Positions 59,626 to 64,000 of a DNA stretch of 64,000 nt are shown one piece after another. The stretch is taken from the NCBI GenBank assembly GCA_002371705.1, contig DFGI01000096.1:20877-84876 (forward strand), written 5' to 3'. A program made the position numbers and the translations under genes. A model generated the notes under the pieces. It saw only the letters and a program-made list of their open reading frames with translations, was not told where the DNA came from and did no database searches. This DNA comes from Bacteroidales bacterium UBA3754 (GTDB lineage Bacteria > Bacteroidota > Bacteroidia > Bacteroidales > UBA1715). The number at the start of each line of letters is the position of its first letter. Position 1 is the first letter of the stretch.

Positions 59626-61708
59626 CTTCAGGTTCTTCTGTTGGTTTTGTTTCTGGATAAGGAATCCGCGCGTGGTACAAGTTTATCAGTTTATCGACAA
59701 ACACAGCTTTCACAACATCCAAATCCTTCAATGTAATGTCGGCAAATTCTAATTGTTTGCTTTGAATAAGATTGCCAACAATCTTCTGTACCAATTCCTC
59801 AATTTGTTCTTTCGTTTCCAAGTGTACGCTCCGTGAGGCAGCCTCCACACCGTCGGCAAGCATAATCACGGCAAGCTCACGTTTCACAACCTTTGACGTT
59901 GGATATTGGAACAGGCTTTCATCAACGGGTTCACCAGGATGCATTTTCTTGTATTTTTCAAGGAAATACACTGTTTTTGAATTTCCGTGATGACCATAGA
60001 TTATTTGTTCCAAAGCAGCTGGCAATCCATATTTTCGCGCCAATTCCTTACCATACACCACATGGTCGATAATAATCTGTGCACTTTTTTCTGGTGGAAG
60101 ATTATCATGAGGATTTTCCTTAAACGTTTGATTTTCAACAAAGAACGCAGGATTTTTCAATTTTCCAACATCATGGTACAAACCGCCAATTCGCCCCAAC
60201 AACTCATTTCCGCCTATTTCGCGCAGCGCAACTTCAACGAAATTTGCAACTTGCAATGAATGTTGGAATGTTCCAGGTGCTTTGTCAGACAACTCGCGGA
60301 GTAAGCCACGACTGGTGTCTGAAAGTTCAAACAGCGTGATGTCGGATGGAAACCGGAATATTTTTTCGAATATAAAAATGAGCAAATATGTGGTGAGCAA
60401 CAACACACAACTTGCAAGGAACCACAACAATTGTGTCCAATCAATGTCGCCAAGTCCACCAAGTTTCATAAGCGAAAGTCCAAAATAAATCACCGAATAC
60501 GACACGAATGAAATTATCGCCGTCCAAAACAAAAAACTCCGCTGATAGTGGTTTCCCAAACTATATACAGCAATCACACCGACAGAAATCTGCAAAAATG
60601 TGAAATCAAACGGGTTAGGCGCAATAAAACCGATTATCAACATAGTTACAACATGTACGAACAATGCAACACGTTCATTCATAAAGTTTTTAATCAAAAT
60701 CGGAAGCGCCACGTATGGAATCAAATAAATACTTACATGGTTGAATTTAAGTGTAGCCGTTGCCATCGCAATGAACAACACCACCACCGACACAACAAAA
60801 AACGAGTACTTCACACTCTTGAACACATCTGGGTCGGAATAATGGATAAGCAGAATCAACACGAAAAACGCAACCAAAATCAATATGAATTGCCCACCCA
60901 GAATGGCAATCTTTCCGTCGAACGTCACATTTCCCGATTCATATTCCTTTTTCAGCGAGTCGAGCACTTTTTTATCTTTTTCGGTAACCACCGAGCCTCG
61001 ACTGATAATCCGAGTGCCTTCGCCCACATATCCATATTTTTCCGAAACGGTTGAAAGCAGTTCTGTTTTTCGCTGCGACGAAGCAACATCATCATAAATT
61101 GTATTTGGAACGAGCGCCGTGTATATAATTTCCTTGAATTTAGCACGTTGCGTAGAATCAAATTGCTCAGGAATTTTCAGCATCAAATCGCCATGCGCCT
61201 CGGGCAGCGTTCGGATTGAATGAATGGAAAACCTCATGTACTGTCCTTTTTTTGCTATCAGCAGGGTTTTGTACGGTTTCTGCACATCTATGATGCCAAA
61301 ATCATAAATCGAACGGAGTAGTTTTTCAAATTCACTCAATCCCTGCGACTTCATCAACGAATGATAATCGTTGATTGAATCAGGCACAAAATGACCGAGC
61401 AACAAAATATAACGTGAAAAAATGGTGTCGGTCACACGTTTGTACGCCGTGGAATCATAATTATAGCACGGTGAAAATTTTTGCATCACACTATCGCGCT
61501 GCTGTCGAATTTCCTCTTCGGTCTTGTCGATTGAAAAACTGAACGGCGCATACAAATCATCGTGAAACCAGACTTTATTTTGCTGATATTCATACTCGAA
61601 CTTCTTTTCGTTCGGCATTAGCAACATTATCAATGCAATGCCGAATGAGAACAGCATCATTGACAGTATTATTGCCTTATTTTTTTTCAAAAACGGAAAA
61701 ATTCCCAT
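59618..61708 (-). CDS. 7TMR-HDED / HD-domain phosphodiesterase (PgpH-like)
   Basis: About 696 residues. One N-terminal membrane helix, an extracytoplasmic 7TMR-HDED-type domain (about 40-270), seven membrane helices (about 275-470) and a cytoplasmic HD domain (about 490-660) with HSLQVANFVEVA, GGLYHDVGKLKNP, DHVVYGKELARKYGLP and YGHHG. PgpH proteins hydrolyse cyclic di-AMP. I start at ATG 61708 (MGIFPFLKKNK), a normal start for the family; the longer frame to 61786 would overlap the divergent ProB-like gene. It leads the operon HD - MBL - gmhB. Confidence 0.88.
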   Translation of the reverse strand: MGIFPFLKKNKAIILSMMLFSFGIALIMLLMPNEKKFEYEYQQNKVWFHDDLYAPFSFSIDKTEEEIRQQRDSVMQKFSPCYNYDSTAYKRVTDTIFSRYILLLGHFVPDSINDYHSLMKSQGLSEFEKLLRSIYDFGIIDVQKPYKTLLIAKKGQYMRFSIHSIRTLPEAHGDLMLKIPEQFDSTQRAKFKEIIYTALVPNTIYDDVASSQRKTELLSTVSEKYGYVGEGTRIISRGSVVTEKDKKVLDSLKKEYESGNVTFDGKIAILGGQFILILVAFFVLILLIHYSDPDVFKSVKYSFFVVSVVVLFIAMATATLKFNHVSIYLIPYVALPILIKNFMNERVALFVHVVTMLIIGFIAPNPFDFTFLQISVGVIAVYSLGNHYQRSFLFWTAIISFVSYSVIYFGLSLMKLGGLGDIDWTQLLWFLASCVLLLTTYLLIFIFEKIFRFPSDITLFELSDTSRGLLRELSDKAPGTFQHSLQVANFVEVALREIGGNELLGRIGGLYHDVGKLKNPAFFVENQTFKENPHDNLPPEKSAQIIIDHVVYGKELARKYGLPAALEQIIYGHHGNSKTVYFLEKYKKMHPGEPVDESLFQYPTSKVVKRELAVIMLADGVEAASRSVHLETKEQIEELVQKIVGNLIQSKQLEFADITLKDLDVVKAVFVDKLINLYHARIPYPETKPTEEPEDE

Positions 61709-61779
61709 CTGTGTAAATTTAATTTTCAAATTCGCAAGTAAAAATATATATTTACGCTCAATTTTTAAGCATAAAACCG

Positions 61780-62448
61780 ATGACAAAATTACGATTAGTT
61801 TTCAATGTTGAGGAAGAAACCCTAATAAACGAGAAATTTCATATTCAAAAAAATATGTTGAACCACATTGCCATGCTGCTTTCGAACATACGAAACAGCG
61901 AAAGCGATGTGATTTTAGTGACCGCCGGTGCAATTGCGTCGGGAATCGAGCAAACTGGTCTGCAAGCCTATCCCAAAGCACTGAGCGACAAACAAGCGTT
62001 GGCGGCAATTGGCCAAGTTGAGTTGATAAAACGTTACCAGAACATATTCGATGAATATACACAAATGATTGCACAAGTGTTGCTTGCACGCGACATTATC
62101 AACAATCCGAAACAACAATTCAACGCAAAAAACACGTTCAAAAAACTGCTGTCGTTGGGAATTATTCCTGTAATTAACGAAAACGACACGATTTCAACCG
62201 CCGATATTGAGCTTGAAAACAACTATATGCTGACTGTGACAGTGGCAAACATTATTTCAGCACACGCATTGATTCAAATTAACAAAGATTTATCGTTCAA
62301 CGTTCTTTTCAAAGGCGATTCATTCAGCTATTATTGCAAGGATAAAGATATGTTATTCAAAATGATACGCGAATTCGCCAGCCAGAAAACGATAGGAAGA
62401 AAAAATTATCCTTCGGTATTTCCAACAGAAACCAAGACTTTTGAATAG
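61780..62448 (+). CDS. ProB-like (glutamate 5-kinase related) protein lacking kinase motifs
   Basis: 222 residues of the amino-acid-kinase fold. Clearly ProB-like middle: ILVTAGAIASGIEQTGL, SDKQALAAIGQVELIKRYQNIF, QVLLARDI, FNAKNTFKKLLSLGIIPVINENDTIS. But the N-terminal KxGSS loop that binds ATP phosphates is replaced by LVFNVEEETLINE, and the FGDND element after NENDT is replaced by LENNYMLTVTVAN. A catalytic role as glutamate kinase is therefore doubtful. It has no PUA domain. Its stop overlaps the GTG start of the aminotransferase gene, suggesting a joint role. Confidence 0.7.
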   Translation: MTKLRLVFNVEEETLINEKFHIQKNMLNHIAMLLSNIRNSESDVILVTAGAIASGIEQTGLQAYPKALSDKQALAAIGQVELIKRYQNIFDEYTQMIAQVLLARDIINNPKQQFNAKNTFKKLLSLGIIPVINENDTISTADIELENNYMLTVTVANIISAHALIQINKDLSFNVLFKGDSFSYYCKDKDMLFKMIREFASQKTIGRKNYPSVFPTETKTFE

Positions 62449-63248
62449 TGGAAAAATCGTTTTGCATAGCCAACGGAGATTTACTGAAAATAGACGACCT
62501 CCGCACTGCGCCTATTTTCATGCTCAACGACTATGTGTTCGACGACTTGCGGCTTTATAACACCAAAACACTTTGTTTGGGTATGCACGTAAAACGCATA
62601 CAAGAAGCAATTGAACTCAAACACAAAAAGTTGCCTCAGAAATTCACAACAGAAATTCTTGACCGCCGCATACGCAGTTTGCTCAATGTGAACAAAGTGT
62701 ATAAAGGCGGCATTTGCCGACTGCTCGTATATTGGCAACTATTTCCAGAACAAAGCGAACCACAGTTCTGCATTTTCACAGAACCACTTGAATCTCTTGA
62801 ATACGAATTTCCAACGCAAGGAGTTATGTTGGAAATGAACCACTTAGACACCGAAATTTCAAACATTCCCCGTTTTGTGGCATATAAACCACTTACTGAC
62901 AAAGCAACTTGTGATTTTTATAAAAATGGACGGTTGTATTCTACTGAAAATCAAGACATTCTTTTATTAAGAAATGAAAAAATCTTTGTCGTAGAAAACA
63001 CATTGCCGTTCACCTCATATTTTGTGGAACATTTGATTCGCAAAAAATGGGAAATAACGAGAGTACCCTACTTCACCCAAGACGATTTTTATAATTGTAC
63101 AGAAATTCTTCTATGCAACCAATTCATTGGTATCCAATGGGTTCGTAGAATATACCATTCTGCTGAGCCTCAGAATTTCAAATCATTCGGGACAACACAC
63201 ACCCGAAAAATTTGGGGAGAATTAGCATCGGCCATAGAAGAAATGTAA
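62448..63248 (+). CDS. Class IV aminotransferase-family protein
   Basis: 266 residues starting at GTG 62448, coupled to the ProB-like gene. The fold type IV pattern is visible: MHVKRIQEAIEL (Arg for PLP phosphate side), then FVAYKPLTDKATCDFYKNGRL (Lys about 147, candidate PLP lysine) and VVENTLPFTSYFV in place of the usual EGTSSNIF. The divergence at that last motif sets it apart from PabC, IlvE or D-amino acid aminotransferase. Substrate unknown. Followed by a strong terminator. Confidence 0.7.
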   Translation: MEKSFCIANGDLLKIDDLRTAPIFMLNDYVFDDLRLYNTKTLCLGMHVKRIQEAIELKHKKLPQKFTTEILDRRIRSLLNVNKVYKGGICRLLVYWQLFPEQSEPQFCIFTEPLESLEYEFPTQGVMLEMNHLDTEISNIPRFVAYKPLTDKATCDFYKNGRLYSTENQDILLLRNEKIFVVENTLPFTSYFVEHLIRKKWEITRVPYFTQDDFYNCTEILLCNQFIGIQWVRRIYHSAEPQNFKSFGTTHTRKIWGELASAIEEM

Positions 63249-63252
63249 AAAA

Positions 63253-63302
63253 TTGAACGAGGACTTTTTACAATATTATTATTGTAAAAATCCTCGTTCA
63301 AC
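63253..63302. terminator. Long bidirectional terminator hairpin
   Basis: A 21-bp stem with one bulged C: TTGAACGAGGA and TTTTTACAAT pair with ATTGTAAAAA and TCCTCGTTCAA, loop ATTATT. It lies between the convergent aminotransferase and saccharopine dehydrogenase-family genes. Confidence 0.8.
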
Positions 63303-63325
63303 AATCTATTCCTATCTCCTAACTA

Positions 63326-64000
63326 TTAGTACGTCAACTCCAAGTCGATGTTTTCTTTCACCTCGAACGGAAGACCGTGTTTTCCAATCACTTCCATAAA
63401 TGGATCTGGGTCAAACTCTTCTACGTTGAACACGCCCGCGCCGCTCCATTTGCCAGTGAGGAACATCATTGCACCTGTCATTGCAGGAACGCCCGTGGTG
63501 TACGAAACGCCTTGTGCTCCTGTTTCGTTGTACGCCGCCTGATGGCTACAGTTGTTCCAAATGTAGGCCGTTTTTTCTTTGCCATCTTTTATACCTTTCA
63601 CACGGCAACCGATTGACGTTTCGCCTGTGTAGTTTTCGCCTAATGTTTCTGGAGCAGGCAAGGTTTCTTTCAAGAATTGCAACGGTACAATTTCCACACC
63701 TTTATATAATATAGGTTTTATGCTTGCCATTCCAATGTTCTGAATCACACGAAGATGTGTGAGGTATTCGTCGCCGAACGTCATAAAAAAACGAGCCATT
63801 TTTATGGTTGGGAAATTCTTCACCAACGATTCCAATTCCTCGTGGTACATCAAATACGACTTGCGTACGCCAATGTTCGGGTACGTAAGCGGGAACATTA
63901 TTTCCTGCGGTTCAGTTTCAACCCACTTGCCATCTTTCCAATAACGGCCTTTCTGGGTAATTTCACGAATGTTGATTTCGGGGTTGAAGTTCGTGGCAAA
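63326..64000 (-). CDS. Saccharopine dehydrogenase-family protein (carboxynorspermidine dehydrogenase-like), 3' part
   Basis: The frame is open to the window edge, so at least 224 C-terminal residues are present and the NAD-binding start is missing. NPEINIREITQKGRYWKDGKWVETEP, then SYLMYHEELESLVKNFPTIKMARFFMTFGDEYLTHLRVIQNIGM, and the C-terminal GAQGVSYTTGVPAMTGAMMFLTGKWSGAGVFNVEEFDPDPFM match the Bacteroidota branch annotated as saccharopine dehydrogenase or carboxynorspermidine synthase. In this phylum the gene usually serves norspermidine/spermidine synthesis rather than lysine metabolism, which is inference. Confidence 0.85.
   Translation of the reverse strand, partial: FATNFNPEINIREITQKGRYWKDGKWVETEPQEIMFPLTYPNIGVRKSYLMYHEELESLVKNFPTIKMARFFMTFGDEYLTHLRVIQNIGMASIKPILYKGVEIVPLQFLKETLPAPETLGENYTGETSIGCRVKGIKDGKEKTAYIWNNCSHQAAYNETGAQGVSYTTGVPAMTGAMMFLTGKWSGAGVFNVEEFDPDPFMEVIGKHGLPFEVKENIDLELTY

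Overview
The window is a chromosomal segment of a Bacteroidota organism, most likely of the order Bacteroidales. The evidence is type IX secretion genes (porU, porV), a GldH-like lipoprotein, a SusC/SusD pair, secreted giants with C-terminal T9SS sorting domains, many family-specific proteins (DUF4837, DUF4293, DUF2027-Smr), and repeated TAnnTTTG promoter elements in place of sigma70 -10 boxes. Most of the sequence is visibly AT-rich. The exception is about 30.5-33.2 kb, inside one large gene, which is GC-rich.

Layout. 1-5.4 kb: 3' end of porU, then porV-ispF-DUF4837-ubiA/mqnP on +, meeting a GldH-like gene head-on. 5.5-19.0 kb: one 13.5-kb minus-strand gene for a 4502-residue T9SS cargo (BspA-type LRR, 6 divergent InlB-like repeats, 47 tandem repeats of about 69 residues, 7 more divergent repeats, sorting domain). 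The 47 repeats carry a five-unit higher-order period of about 1.03 kb. 19.1-19.4 kb: two tRNA-Leu genes. 19.4-26.8 kb: anmK, a DUF819 permease, a metY-cysK-rrf2 sulfur cluster with a candidate operator, a lipoprotein and xylulokinase. 26.8-37.9 kb: a stomatin-like SPFH gene and its usual partner nfeD, separated by about 8.9 kb that holds a second repeat-rich T9SS cargo (2083 aa) and a duplicated cassette. Each cassette copy is a promoter-RNA-terminator unit on + converging on a 230-aa PD-(D/E)xK, CdiA-CT-like nuclease gene on -. hisG lies upstream of nfeD behind a histidine leader peptide and attenuator.

38-51 kb: acyltransferase-like gene, small basic exported protein, Rieske-like lipoprotein, membrane protein, then (transcribed right to left) DUF2027-Smr, a one-protein sensor with a propeller ectodomain, PAS and receiver but no kinase, SusC, SusD and a SusE-position lipoprotein. 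No glycoside hydrolase is encoded near the SusCD pair, so its substrate is open. 51-64 kb: queA, a thioredoxin-like protein with DUF4293, small unknown genes, nhaD, a 44-residue lipoprotein too short for usual ORF calling followed by a barrel-like protein, a PgpH-type HD phosphodiesterase - MBL hydrolase - gmhB operon, a ProB-like protein lacking key kinase motifs coupled to a class IV aminotransferase, and the 3' part of a saccharopine dehydrogenase-family gene cut by the window end.

The most unusual items are the duplicated RNA-plus-nuclease cassette that splits nfeD from the SPFH gene, the five-unit higher-order repeat in the 4502-aa protein, the kinase-less regulator of the SusCD locus, and an intrinsic terminator inside the signal-peptide codons of the gene after the 44-aa lipoprotein. 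Function calls rest on reading motifs and context only; no database search was possible.
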